Shown here: piece by piece, positions 15,524-22,767 of the stretch
Layout of the letters: each line of letters begins with the position of its first letter
Position numbering within the stretch: the stretch's first letter is position 1
Origin: Paenibacillus sp. ACRRY
GTDB lineage: Bacteria; Bacillota; Bacilli; Paenibacillales; Paenibacillaceae
Direction of reading: 5' to 3'
Assembly (NCBI RefSeq): GCF_022346995.1
Contig: NZ_JAKRNM010000020.1
Span: 1-49,139, forward strand
Length of the DNA: 49,139 nucleotides
Made by a program: the position numbers and the translations under genes
The notes under the pieces: generated by a model
Databases searched by the model: none
What the model was told of the DNA's origin: nothing
What the model saw: the letters and a program-made list of their open reading frames with translations, nothing else

Positions 15524-17203
15524 TTACATTTTGTCCGGTGCGGATACGCCTACCAGACGGAGCGCTGTCGCGATGACGGTGCGAACGGCACCAATCAGCG
15601 CCAGACGCGCTTGGGTTTGACCCGCGTCTTCGGTAATAACGCGTTCAGCACGATAGTAGCTGTGGAACAATGAAGCCAGCTCATATACATAACGGATCAT
15701 GCGATGAGGCGCATATCCGGTAGCTGCTGCGGCAATCTCTTCAGGCAGCTCGCCCATTTTACGAAGAAGATCGAATTCATGTTCCGTCGTCAGCTTGGAC
15801 AGGTCAATCTGTGCCAGTGGCAGCAGCTCAATACCCTGCTCTTCAGCCTGACGGTATACACTGCATACGCGGGCATGTGCATATTGTACGTAGAATACTG
15901 GGTTCTCATTAGACGTTGAAATCGCGAGATCCATATCAAAGTCCAGATGGGAATCCATGCTGCGCATCGTGAAGAAGTAACGAATCGCATCAATACCCAC
16001 TTCATCCATCAGATCTTCCATCGTTACCGCTTTACCGGTACGCTTCGACATCTTCACTTTTTCGCCGTTTTGGAACAAGCTCACCATCTGTGCAATCAGT
16101 ACCACAAGCTTGGATGGATCATTACCCAGTGCCTGCATTGCTGCTTTCATCCGTGGAATATATCCATGGTGGTCAGCTCCCCAGATGTTGATCATCGTGT
16201 CATATCCGCGGGAATACTTGTCACGGTGATATGCAATATCCGGCGTCAAGTAAGTGTACGTACCATCGTTTTTGATCAATACACGTTCTTTGTCGTCACC
16301 ATATTGCATGGTTTTCAGCCAAGTTGCTCCGTCTTTTTCGTAAATTTCGTCACGATCACGCAATTCGTCAAGGACACGAAGCACTTCCCCATTGTCGTAC
16401 AGAGAAGTCTCGCTGAACCAGATGTCGAAGTTAACGCGGAAGCGATTCAGGTCGCGCTTGATTTTATCGAGCTCTTTCTCCAGACCATAGTCACGGAAAT
16501 AAGCAGCACGATCACCTGGATGCATCGACAGCAAGCTGTCTCCCTTTTCGGCTACCAGCTCCTTGGCAAATCCTTTGATATCTTCGCCGTGGTAACCATC
16601 TTCCGGCATCTCCGCATCCTGACCCAGCTCCTGCAAATAACGTGCTTCAATGGAACGTGCCAGGTTAAACACCTGGTTACCCGCATCATTAATGTAGTAT
16701 TCACGTGTTACGTCATACCCGGCATAATCGAGGATGTTGCAGAGCGCATCACCCACAGCCGCTCCACGGGCATGTCCCAGATGCAAACTGCCTGTCGGGT
16801 TCGCACTGACAAACTCCATCTCGACCTTACGACCTTCGCCGACATTGATCCGTCCGTAGTTCTCACCTTGTTCATGAACAAGTCCAAGCACCGGGTAAAG
16901 GTAACTCTTGTCCAATTTGAAGTTGATAAATCCTGGTCCGGCAATCTCTGCCTTCTCGATTCCAGCTTCCACAAGGTTCAGATTCGCAATAATTTCTTCT
17001 GCAATCTGGCGTGGATTGCGCTTGGCAATCTTGGTCAGCTGCATGGCTGCGTTGGTCGCCAAATCCCCGTGCGACTTGTCACGCGGCACTTCAAGTGTTA
17101 TTGCTGGCAGTTCCTCTTGCGTAACGAGACCGGCAGCAACAACAGCATTGCCGATCGCGGTACTTACCCGTTCGTTAATCGTATCTAGTGGATTACGTGT
17201 CAT
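15524..17203 (-). CDS. argS: Arginyl-tRNA synthetase
   Basis: Class I synthetase that charges tRNA-Arg. The 559 residues are typical for the Bacillus form. Visible are the N-terminal Add-1 domain, the HIGH motif as HLGHARG after SANPTGSL, the KMSKS motif as KMSKRTGKAV, and the C-terminal DALR anticodon-binding domain (YVQYAHARVCSV onward). The ATG at 17203 overlaps the stop of the upstream YwiB-like gene by 4 bases (ATGA), so translation is probably coupled. It ends at the GC-rich hairpin array. Confidence 0.97.
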   Translation of the reverse strand: MTRNPLDTINERVSTAIGNAVVAAGLVTQEELPAITLEVPRDKSHGDLATNAAMQLTKIAKRNPRQIAEEIIANLNLVEAGIEKAEIAGPGFINFKLDKSYLYPVLGLVHEQGENYGRINVGEGRKVEMEFVSANPTGSLHLGHARGAAVGDALCNILDYAGYDVTREYYINDAGNQVFNLARSIEARYLQELGQDAEMPEDGYHGEDIKGFAKELVAEKGDSLLSMHPGDRAAYFRDYGLEKELDKIKRDLNRFRVNFDIWFSETSLYDNGEVLRVLDELRDRDEIYEKDGATWLKTMQYGDDKERVLIKNDGTYTYLTPDIAYHRDKYSRGYDTMINIWGADHHGYIPRMKAAMQALGNDPSKLVVLIAQMVSLFQNGEKVKMSKRTGKAVTMEDLMDEVGIDAIRYFFTMRSMDSHLDFDMDLAISTSNENPVFYVQYAHARVCSVYRQAEEQGIELLPLAQIDLSKLTTEHEFDLLRKMGELPEEIAAAATGYAPHRMIRYVYELASLFHSYYRAERVITEDAGQTQARLALIGAVRTVIATALRLVGVSAPDKM

Positions 17204-17625
17204 GAAATTGGTTCCTCCTGTATGTGCAAACTGATCTCAAAATGTCCGGCTTCTTCGTCAAAGCGGTAAAAGTCATAGCTCCACGCTGCGCGTGCGCTCA
17301 ATCCCTGTATGGAAAGGTCCAGCTTATGTGTATGCGTGGACAGGGTAAATGACATGTAAGGTGATCGGTAAAAACCTGGGAGCTTGCGATTCATTTCAAA
17401 CGTTTGCTCCGATTCCACCTCACCATGGCGTATAATCTTGAGGGATTGTCCACCAAGTTTCAATGTTGTTCGGGTAATACCACCCTCAGGTCCAGCCTGT
17501 GGCTCTTCGTAACGAACATAGAGCACAGAACCCTTCAAAATGGCTTCACCCTTCATTTCCTGCAGCACATCTTCGCCTTCATAACGGCTGTGCAGCCGGA
17601 TCTGAACCGGTCGCATGTTCGACAT
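17200..17625 (-). CDS. ywiB: YwiB-like protein (DUF1934)
   Basis: A 141-residue soluble protein rich in predicted beta strands, matching the DUF1934 family, whose known members are small beta barrels of unknown function. It is encoded directly upstream of argS in many Bacillales. The stop codon overlaps the argS start by 4 bases. AACATTCATGTCG precedes the chosen start at 17625 and a GGAGGTTAAC ribosome site lies just upstream. The conserved linkage with argS suggests a translation-related role, but nothing in the sequence proves it. Confidence 0.85.
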   Translation of the reverse strand: MSNMRPVQIRLHSRYEGEDVLQEMKGEAILKGSVLYVRYEEPQAGPEGGITRTTLKLGGQSLKIIRHGEVESEQTFEMNRKLPGFYRSPYMSFTLSTHTHKLDLSIQGLSARAAWSYDFYRFDEEAGHFEISLHIQEEPIS

Positions 17626-17818
17626 GAATGTTAACCTCCAATATATTCGAGGCGGCGCAAAATCGGGCAGGACCGGTGAGAACAGCCCTTCCCGAATTCG
17701 AGTACCGCTATACGCGCTAATATAACCAGATAGCTCGCTATCCTACACTCTACTGTATAACTATATCCAGTTCACCCGCTCAATTCAAATCCAAATTCAG
17801 AGTTTTTGTCCCATATCA

Positions 17819-17861
17819 TCAAAAAAAAGCAGAGCAACACCCTAAAAGTGCAGCCCTGCTT
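17819..17861 (-). terminator. Terminator after the abfA operon
   Basis: Minus-strand stem AAGCAGGGC / GCTCTGCTT with a 16-base loop, followed by a run of T residues. Confidence 0.85.
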
Positions 17862-17886
17862 AGTTACATTATAATGAAATCAAACG

Positions 17887-18186
17887 TTAAAGGTTCGACC
17901 ACCTGGATTCATAAGGGAACGGGCAGATCGATTCTACCAGCTTGGCACGAACCTGGACCAGACAGCCGCAATAGCGGCAGGTAGTGCCATATTGCAGTCC
18001 TGGACAGTCTGCACATAAGGATAATCGCCTCTCATATTCCTCGTCCTGAACGACAGGGCGCGAGCGGGATGCAATCTCCACCAATCGGGCCATTTTGGAA
18101 TCACTGATGTTGACAGCATGTTGATCACTGCATCCCTTACACGACTCCTGTTTAGCAACAAAATGACTCGAATCCGATGTGCTCAT
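17887..18186 (-). CDS. Cysteine-rich small protein (DUF6171-like)
   Basis: A 99-residue protein of unknown function with three cysteine clusters: CKGC near residue 16, CADC near 60, and CRYCGC near 70, plus a late single cysteine. This looks like one or two zinc knuckles. The pattern resembles DUF6171 proteins, assigned from memory. The ATG at 18186 has AGGAG 7 bases before it, located inside the last codons of abfA; the abfA stop is 4 bases upstream of the start, so translation is probably coupled. The operon is closed by a terminator. A link to arabinose metabolism is suggested only by position. Confidence 0.7.
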   Translation of the reverse strand: MSTSDSSHFVAKQESCKGCSDQHAVNISDSKMARLVEIASRSRPVVQDEEYERRLSLCADCPGLQYGTTCRYCGCLVQVRAKLVESICPFPYESRWSNL

Positions 18187-18190
18187 CGCA

Positions 18191-19672
18191 TTACTCCTGG
18201 ATCGCAAGTACCCCTACAGATGCAGGCGGCAGGACAAAACGCAACTCCTGGTTAACCAGGGTAACACCCTTCCAATCCGTTGGCTCAACCTTGCTCGGAT
18301 CTTCAAATGTATTGAATGCACCAAAATCGGCATGATGCAGAATTCGACCAGATACGGAAGAAGACTCTGCAGCTTCAATCTGGCATACCACTTCCATCTC
18401 ATCTGTATGACTGAGATTACATGCCGTTACATGAATCACGCCGTCCTTACTGCGGGAAGCAGATAAGCTAAGCTGGGGAATGGTATCTTCGCCAAGCGTA
18501 TATCCAGGGCTCTCATAATTCAGCTCCAACCGCTGTGCATCCATATGAACCTGATACATATCAAACACATGATATGTTGGGGTGAGCAGCATACGCTCGC
18601 CTTCTGTCAGGACCAGAGCCTGCAGTACGTTAACGATCTGTGCCAGGTTGGCCATTTGCACCCGTTTATTGTAGCGATTGAACAGGTTCAGGTTAATGCC
18701 AGCCACCAGCGCATCCCGCATCGTGTTTTGCTGATACAGGAATCCCGGATTCGTCCCTGGCTCTACATTGTACCAGGTTCCCCATTCATCAATAATAAGC
18801 CCCACCTTGCAATCCGGATCATATTTATCCATAATCTCGGAATGCTTCACGATTAATTCTTCCATATGCAATGTACGCTTCAGGGTCTGGAACCAGGCTT
18901 GATCGTCGAAGCCGGTAGATTCGCCCTTATCCTGCCACACTCCCGTCGGCAATGTATAATAATGAAGGCTTAAGCCGTTCATGTGCTGTCCCGCTTCACG
19001 CATCAACACTTCTGTCCAGTGGTAATTGTCCTCGTTGGGTCCACAGGCAATCTTATATATCTGATTATCAGAATAGTTACGCACATATGTAGCATACCGA
19101 CGATACTCATCCGCATAATACTCGGCACGCATGTTACCGCCACATCCCCAGTTCTCATTCCCCACACCAAAGTAGGTCAGTTTCCATGGTTTGTCCCTAC
19201 CATTATCCTTGCGCCAGTTGGCCATTGGAGATTCCCCGTCAAACGTAATGTATTCGACCCACTGCTGCATTTCATGGACGGTTCCGCTACCCACATTGCC
19301 ACTGATATATGGTTCTGTTCCTAACAGCTCACATAATCTTAGGAATTCATGAGTTCCAAAATGGTTGTTCTCTTCCACGCCTCCCCAGTTTGTATTGATC
19401 ATGCGTGCACGTTCATTCTTCGGGCCAACGCCATCCTTCCAGTGATACTCATCAGCAAAACAACCGCCTGGCCAGCGAAGTACCGGAATATTCAGCTTCT
19501 GCAGTGCCGTCAGTACGTCATTGCGTATCCCTTCCGTATTGGGAATGGGTGAATCTTCTCCTACCCAGATCCCTTCGTAAATACAACGTCCCAAGTGCTC
19601 AGAAAAGTGACCATAAATATTGCGATTTATTAATCCTTGATCCGAATTCGCCTTTAAAGTAACATCAACCAT
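18191..19672 (-). CDS. abfA: Alpha-L-arabinofuranosidase, glycoside hydrolase family 51
   Basis: Retaining glycosidase that removes arabinofuranosyl groups from arabino-oligosaccharides. The 493 residues carry the GH51 acid/base glutamate E173 in GVGNENWG and the nucleophile E296 in IIDEWGTWY, with the early motifs HFSEHLGRCIYEGIW and LRWPGGCFADEYHW. No signal peptide is present, so it acts in the cytosol on imported oligosaccharides. The ATG at 19672 has GGGAGG 8 bases upstream. A perfect cre site overlaps its promoter, which predicts repression by CcpA when glucose is present. No transporter or araR-like regulator is adjacent. Confidence 0.95.
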   Translation of the reverse strand: MVDVTLKANSDQGLINRNIYGHFSEHLGRCIYEGIWVGEDSPIPNTEGIRNDVLTALQKLNIPVLRWPGGCFADEYHWKDGVGPKNERARMINTNWGGVEENNHFGTHEFLRLCELLGTEPYISGNVGSGTVHEMQQWVEYITFDGESPMANWRKDNGRDKPWKLTYFGVGNENWGCGGNMRAEYYADEYRRYATYVRNYSDNQIYKIACGPNEDNYHWTEVLMREAGQHMNGLSLHYYTLPTGVWQDKGESTGFDDQAWFQTLKRTLHMEELIVKHSEIMDKYDPDCKVGLIIDEWGTWYNVEPGTNPGFLYQQNTMRDALVAGINLNLFNRYNKRVQMANLAQIVNVLQALVLTEGERMLLTPTYHVFDMYQVHMDAQRLELNYESPGYTLGEDTIPQLSLSASRSKDGVIHVTACNLSHTDEMEVVCQIEAAESSSVSGRILHHADFGAFNTFEDPSKVEPTDWKGVTLVNQELRFVLPPASVGVLAIQE

Positions 19673-19695
19673 TATTTCAACCTCCCAAAATGTGT

Positions 19696-19735
19696 TGTTA
19701 TCGCTTACAATAACTTGTTTTTTAACAGGTTTCAA
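19696..19735 (-). promoter_or_regulatory. abfA promoter overlapping a cre site
   Basis: Minus-strand TTGAAA (19730-19735), 17-base spacer, TATTGT (19707-19712). The sequence TGTAAGCGATAACA (19696-19709, minus strand) fits the CcpA operator consensus TGWAANCGNTNWCA at every position and overlaps the -10 box and start site, so bound CcpA should block transcription. Confidence 0.8.
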
Positions 19736-19750
19736 CCGTTTTTATTTTTA

Positions 19751-19798
19751 CAAAAACAAGCCCTTTACCAGCATGATTCCTCTGGAAAGGGCTTGTTT
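19751..19798. terminator. Terminator after the Asp-box protein gene
   Basis: Stem AACAAGCCCTTTaCCAG / CTGG.AAAGGGCTTGTT around a 9-base loop, with T-runs in both directions. It separates the Asp-box protein gene from abfA. Confidence 0.85.
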
Positions 19799-19889
19799 AT
19801 TTTGCAGATTCAACATAGACCTACGAAATGGTTTTTTTTCGTTTCCACTAGTGAATTTGGTTGGTTGTTATTTCAAATTAAAGGGCCAT

Positions 19890-21080
19890 TTAATCCCGCT
19901 CTGAAGGTAACAACATTTTTTGTGTCCATGAAGTTCCGCCATCTGTTGTTTGGTAGATGGCAGGTGAGTTATCACTTGTTACAACGAGCCAGCCTGTTTG
20001 GGCTGATGGGAATGAGATGCGTGAGCTATAACCTGGATCTTTCAGATCGATATTTTTCCACGTGGAACCTGCATCATACGAACGGCCAATGCCCACTTTA
20101 CCAGCAGCAGGAGATCCGCCTGAGAGATAAGCAGTCTGGTCACCGATTAGCGACATGTTCCCAGGATGGCCCCCCGGGTCTGCCGGGCCTTTTCCTTTCC
20201 CGACATTGCTGCCACCTGGCGCAGGGCCTCCACCTGCTGTCGACTGAGCGAAAACCTGCCTCCAGCTTCTGCCTTCATTCCCGCTTGCATATAGGGAATA
20301 CGATTGTTGAGACATGCCTGCATCACCATACAGGACAGCCCATACCTGCTTCCCGTTTGCATATAGATCCGCTCCATTCCATGTGGCCGAAGCGACCTTG
20401 AGAGAGGTTATCCAGTTCTTATCTCCATCTGTTGTCCGAAGCAGCTGATATCCCGAGCCCGGTACAATTTGTACAGCATAGCCTTGTTTATTGGTAGCGA
20501 AAGCCACCGATCTTGTATTTGCGGGGGTATGGACTTTAATCCAGCTTAATCCGCCGTCCTGTGTCCGATACGCACCATTATAGGTGTAGCCGTAACCCTC
20601 GTTGTTATTTTTAAAATCAATATGCTTGAACTGCATGCCATGGGTATCAAGCCGGTTCCAGTGTGATCCCCCATCTGTCGTGCGAATAAGATACGTCTTG
20701 GCAGAATCCTTCATTTGCGCTAAGGCAAACCCATTTACGTTGTTCGGAAAATCAATCTGCGTGAACTGCCATTGTCCAGTATAGATGGATTGCCATGTAC
20801 AACCCGCATTTGAGGTGCCAATCAGGAATCCCTCCCCAGCAGCACGACCCGTTGTGTTGTTCAGGAAATCAATTTCTGTAAACTGCAGATGCTGATCTTC
20901 TACACCGCTGCCTTTTTTCAATGTAGCAGACAATCCATGATCTCCACTTCCACAAGTGGATGAAGCTGCTGCTGCACTTACACCCGACTGTGCATACACT
21001 GGACCCAATCCCCAAGCCAGCGTTAAGGATAATGCCAATGTGCTAATCCGTTTCCATGTGATCGTACTCTTTGTTGTCAT
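19890..21080 (-). CDS. Secreted Asp-box (BNR-like) beta-propeller protein
   Basis: A 396-residue exported protein. A signal peptide is clear: TITWKRIS, a hydrophobic stretch (about 13-28), then VYAQ and an Ala-rich cleavage zone. Seven Asp-box-like turns are spread along the chain (TSNAGCTW, TTDGGSHW, TQDGGLSW, TTDGDKNW, SGNEGRSW, SYDAGSTW, TTDGGTSW), which suggests a seven-bladed propeller. Between the fifth and sixth lies a Gly/Pro-rich insertion (AGGGPAPGGSNVGKGKGPAD). Catalytic residues of sialidases are not evident, so I do not call it an enzyme; a YCF48-like or binding role is possible. The ATG at 21080 has AAGGAGGTG 6 bases upstream. Confidence 0.8.
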   Translation of the reverse strand: MTTKSTITWKRISTLALSLTLAWGLGPVYAQSGVSAAAASSTCGSGDHGLSATLKKGSGVEDQHLQFTEIDFLNNTTGRAAGEGFLIGTSNAGCTWQSIYTGQWQFTQIDFPNNVNGFALAQMKDSAKTYLIRTTDGGSHWNRLDTHGMQFKHIDFKNNNEGYGYTYNGAYRTQDGGLSWIKVHTPANTRSVAFATNKQGYAVQIVPGSGYQLLRTTDGDKNWITSLKVASATWNGADLYANGKQVWAVLYGDAGMSQQSYSLYASGNEGRSWRQVFAQSTAGGGPAPGGSNVGKGKGPADPGGHPGNMSLIGDQTAYLSGGSPAAGKVGIGRSYDAGSTWKNIDLKDPGYSSRISFPSAQTGWLVVTSDNSPAIYQTTDGGTSWTQKMLLPSERD

Positions 21081-21124
21081 CGCGACACCTCCTTCTATGT
21101 TTTACCCGAATTTGCATGTTCTAA

Positions 21125-21161
21125 AGTGACATTTTGTATATCACCAGTGACATTACTGCAA
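21125..21161 (-). promoter_or_regulatory. Promoter of the Asp-box protein gene with flanking direct repeats
   Basis: Minus-strand TTGCAG (21156-21161), 17-base spacer, TACAAA (21133-21138). The 9-base repeat AATGTCACT occurs twice on this strand, at 21146-21154 and 21125-21133, 21 bases apart (two helical turns) and on either side of the -10 region. This spacing fits a dimeric regulator binding one face of the DNA. Confidence 0.55.
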
Positions 21162-21209
21162 TAAAAAAGCCACCTTCACCTACAATTGGTATCTTGTAGA
21201 TAAGGGTGG
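21162..21209 (-). terminator. Terminator-like hairpin facing left
   Basis: Arms 21170-21185 and 21194-21209 pair over 16 bases with wobbles (CCACC..CTACAA), followed on the minus strand by GCTTTTTTAT. No minus-strand protein gene ends here, so it may end an RNA that opposes the candidate toxin gene. Confidence 0.7.
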
Positions 21210-21281
21210 TCGTTCGTAAACATATGGAACGAGGCATTCGTGGTGTGCAACAAATGGTAGAGTCATGGCGAACATACGTGC
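21210..21281. other. Gap left of the candidate toxin promoter
   Basis: Nothing recognised between the leftward terminator and the extended -10 box at 21279. Confidence 0.4.
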
Positions 21282-21287
21282 TATAAT
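21279..21287 (+). promoter_or_regulatory. Promoter of the candidate toxin mRNA (extended -10)
   Basis: TGCTATAAT, a perfect -10 with the TGn extension. The -35 region is poor (AGAGTC at 21259-21264). A start near 21294 would give an mRNA of about 320 nt to the terminator at 21615. Confidence 0.6.
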
Positions 21288-21323
21288 TGATATTATGGAC
21301 TTTGAATTAAGGTGGATGTTTTC

Positions 21324-21356
21324 ATGACCACGGCGCAGCCTCCCAAAAGGGGGTGA
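21324..21356 (+). CDS. Ten-codon leader ORF in the candidate toxin mRNA
   Basis: An ATG with ribosome site AAGGTGG 8 bases upstream opens a ten-residue frame, MTTAQPPKRG, that stops at TGA 21354-21356. Its last codons form the ribosome site (GGGGGTGA) of the next ORF, whose ATG follows the stop by 5 bases. Such an arrangement suggests coupled translation, comparable in principle with mok-hok. Whether it is translated is unknown. Confidence 0.45.
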   Translation: MTTAQPPKRG

Positions 21357-21361
21357 CGTTA

Positions 21362-21493
21362 ATGGTCAAACTTGTGGCGTTGCTTGATGTGATCCGGTGG
21401 ATTGCTGCGATTCTCAGTCTGGTACTGAGTGTACGAAGGCTATACCGTTGGTTGCGTAAAAAGTTTCGTAACAAGCGAAAACCCACCTCATAG
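21362..21493 (+). CDS. Small hydrophobic basic peptide, candidate type I toxin
   Basis: A 43-residue peptide: a hydrophobic helix (VALLDVIRWIAAILSLVLSV, residues 4-23) followed by a strongly basic tail with 10 Arg/Lys in the last 19 residues. This is the usual build of type I membrane toxins, though I recognise no specific family. The ATG follows AAAGGGGGTGA at 5-7 bases. A CCTCCC segment (21339-21344) just before the ribosome site can pair with GGGGG, which may hide it. The stop lies inside a long hairpin (21473-21520). It could instead be a harmless small membrane protein. Confidence 0.6.
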   Translation: MVKLVALLDVIRWIAAILSLVLSVRRLYRWLRKKFRNKRKPTS

Positions 21494-21520
21494 GTTGGAG
21501 CCTGACGGTGGGTTTCGCTT
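21473..21520. repeat. Long hairpin over the end of the candidate toxin ORF
   Basis: Arms AAGCGAAAACCCACC (21473-21487) and GGTGGGTTTCGCTT (21507-21520) pair over about 14 bases with one bulge. The toxin stop codon is in the loop. It would form in either RNA strand and may act as 3' boundary of the opposing RNA. Confidence 0.7.
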
Positions 21521-21578
21521 GAACTAAGCTATTCAGTTTAATGCGCTCCGTGGCAATCCACAGCCTTTCTGGTCCTAG

Positions 21579-21615
21579 GAGTCTTTGTCGCTACCAACGA
21601 CAAGGGCTCTTTTTA
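21579..21615 (+). terminator. Terminator of the candidate toxin mRNA
   Basis: Stem GAGTCTTTGTCG / CGACAAGGGCTC (21579-21590 with 21598-21609; 12 pairs including two wobbles) then TTTTTA. Confidence 0.85.
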
Positions 21616-21699
21616 TAGTGTATGGCCGAACCAGACTACCATATACTTCACTGATGTAATATATCAATGATTAGATATATTACCTATTACGTTGTAGCC

Positions 21700-21729
21700 A
21701 GTATAACATAGCCGTGGACCGAGGTTCAA
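21700..21729 (-). promoter_or_regulatory. Opposing promoter, candidate antitoxin RNA
   Basis: Minus-strand TTGAAC (21724-21729), 18-base spacer, TATACT (21700-21705) with TG one base before it. Transcription from about 21693 would run leftward through the 3' half of the candidate toxin mRNA, ending at the hairpin near 21475 or at the terminator at 21162. No ORF of note lies on that RNA. Confidence 0.6.
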
Positions 21730-21804
21730 TGAAGTGAACTCCACCCAATCAAATATTCCACTCGCTACAACAGGATTGTGGAGCATCCCTTACAGATGTA
21801 ATCA

Positions 21805-21860
21805 TAACGAAAACACCCTCCACTGCACAGGATGAATCTGCGCAGACAGAGAGCGTTTTA
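21805..21860 (-). terminator. Terminator after speB
   Basis: Long imperfect stem, AAAACGCTCTC.. with ..GAGGGTGTTTT (21838-21859 with 21810-21830), followed by CG and T residues on the minus strand. Confidence 0.65.
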
Positions 21861-21883
21861 CTCTAACTAACTATTTTTAACTA

Positions 21884-22753
21884 TTACTTTACAAAGCCAA
21901 GCAGCATCTCACGGATTAGCTTTGCAGCTACAATCTGTGTCTGTTGTGTTGGATCATAGATCGGCGCTACCTCAACCAGGTCACAGCCGACTACATTCAC
22001 ATCTGATCCGGCAATCATGTGGATGGCTTCAAGCAGTTCTTTGGAAGTGATTCCGCCCGCTTCTGCTGTACCTGTTCCTGGAGCAGCCGATGGATCAAGC
22101 ACATCGATGTCGATGGTCACATACACTGGGCGGTTACCCATTTTAGGAAGAGCTTCCTTCATCGGAGCTGCGACTTCAAACGGATAGAAGTTAATGTTCT
22201 CCCGGCCATACTGGAACTCCTCACGGGATCCGGAACGGATTCCGAATTGATAAATATTTTTGCCGCCCATCAGCTCAGCTGCTTTGCGTACTGGCGTCGA
22301 GTGGGACAACGGCTCGCCTTCATAGCTTTCACGAAGGTCTGCATGTGCATCAATATGAATCAGGATGAGATCCGGGTATTTCTTGTACATTTGTTGGATC
22401 ACTGGCCAAGTAACCAGATGCTCCCCGCCAAGACCGATCGGGAATTTGTCATCAGCCAGCAGGCTGCCGATATACTCGTTGATCACTTCAAGGCTGCGTC
22501 CTGCGTTACCGAAAGGCAAGAGCAGATCACCAGCGTCAAAGTAGGTCATATCGACAATACTCTTGTCGAGGTACGGGCTGTATTCTTCAAGTCCAACCGA
22601 AGCCTGGCGGATATGAGAAGGGCCGAACCGGGAACCCGGACGGAAGCTGACAGTATAGTCCATGGGCATCCCGTAGATGACCGCTTTGGAATTCTCATAA
22701 TCCTCGGAACTGCAAATAAATACGTTACCAGAATAAGCTTGATCCAATTTCAT
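21884..22753 (-). CDS. speB: Agmatinase
   Basis: Manganese enzyme of the arginase family that hydrolyses agmatine to putrescine and urea. The 289 residues show the metal motifs GGEH, IDAHADLR and DIDVLDP in order. The start is preceded by GGGGAAA and lies 14 bases after speE. The B. subtilis genes are arranged the same way (speE-speB), with pbpG divergent. Putrescine from this enzyme feeds SpeE. I see no speA (arginine decarboxylase) in the window. Confidence 0.97.
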   Translation of the reverse strand: MKLDQAYSGNVFICSSEDYENSKAVIYGMPMDYTVSFRPGSRFGPSHIRQASVGLEEYSPYLDKSIVDMTYFDAGDLLLPFGNAGRSLEVINEYIGSLLADDKFPIGLGGEHLVTWPVIQQMYKKYPDLILIHIDAHADLRESYEGEPLSHSTPVRKAAELMGGKNIYQFGIRSGSREEFQYGRENINFYPFEVAAPMKEALPKMGNRPVYVTIDIDVLDPSAAPGTGTAEAGGITSKELLEAIHMIAGSDVNVVGCDLVEVAPIYDPTQQTQIVAAKLIREMLLGFVK

Positions 22754-22767
22754 TAATGATTTCCCCT

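Noticed and set aside
15947..17188. Long open frame opposite argS (413 codons)
   Set aside because: Same reasons: antisense of a conserved gene with biased composition and no ribosome site.
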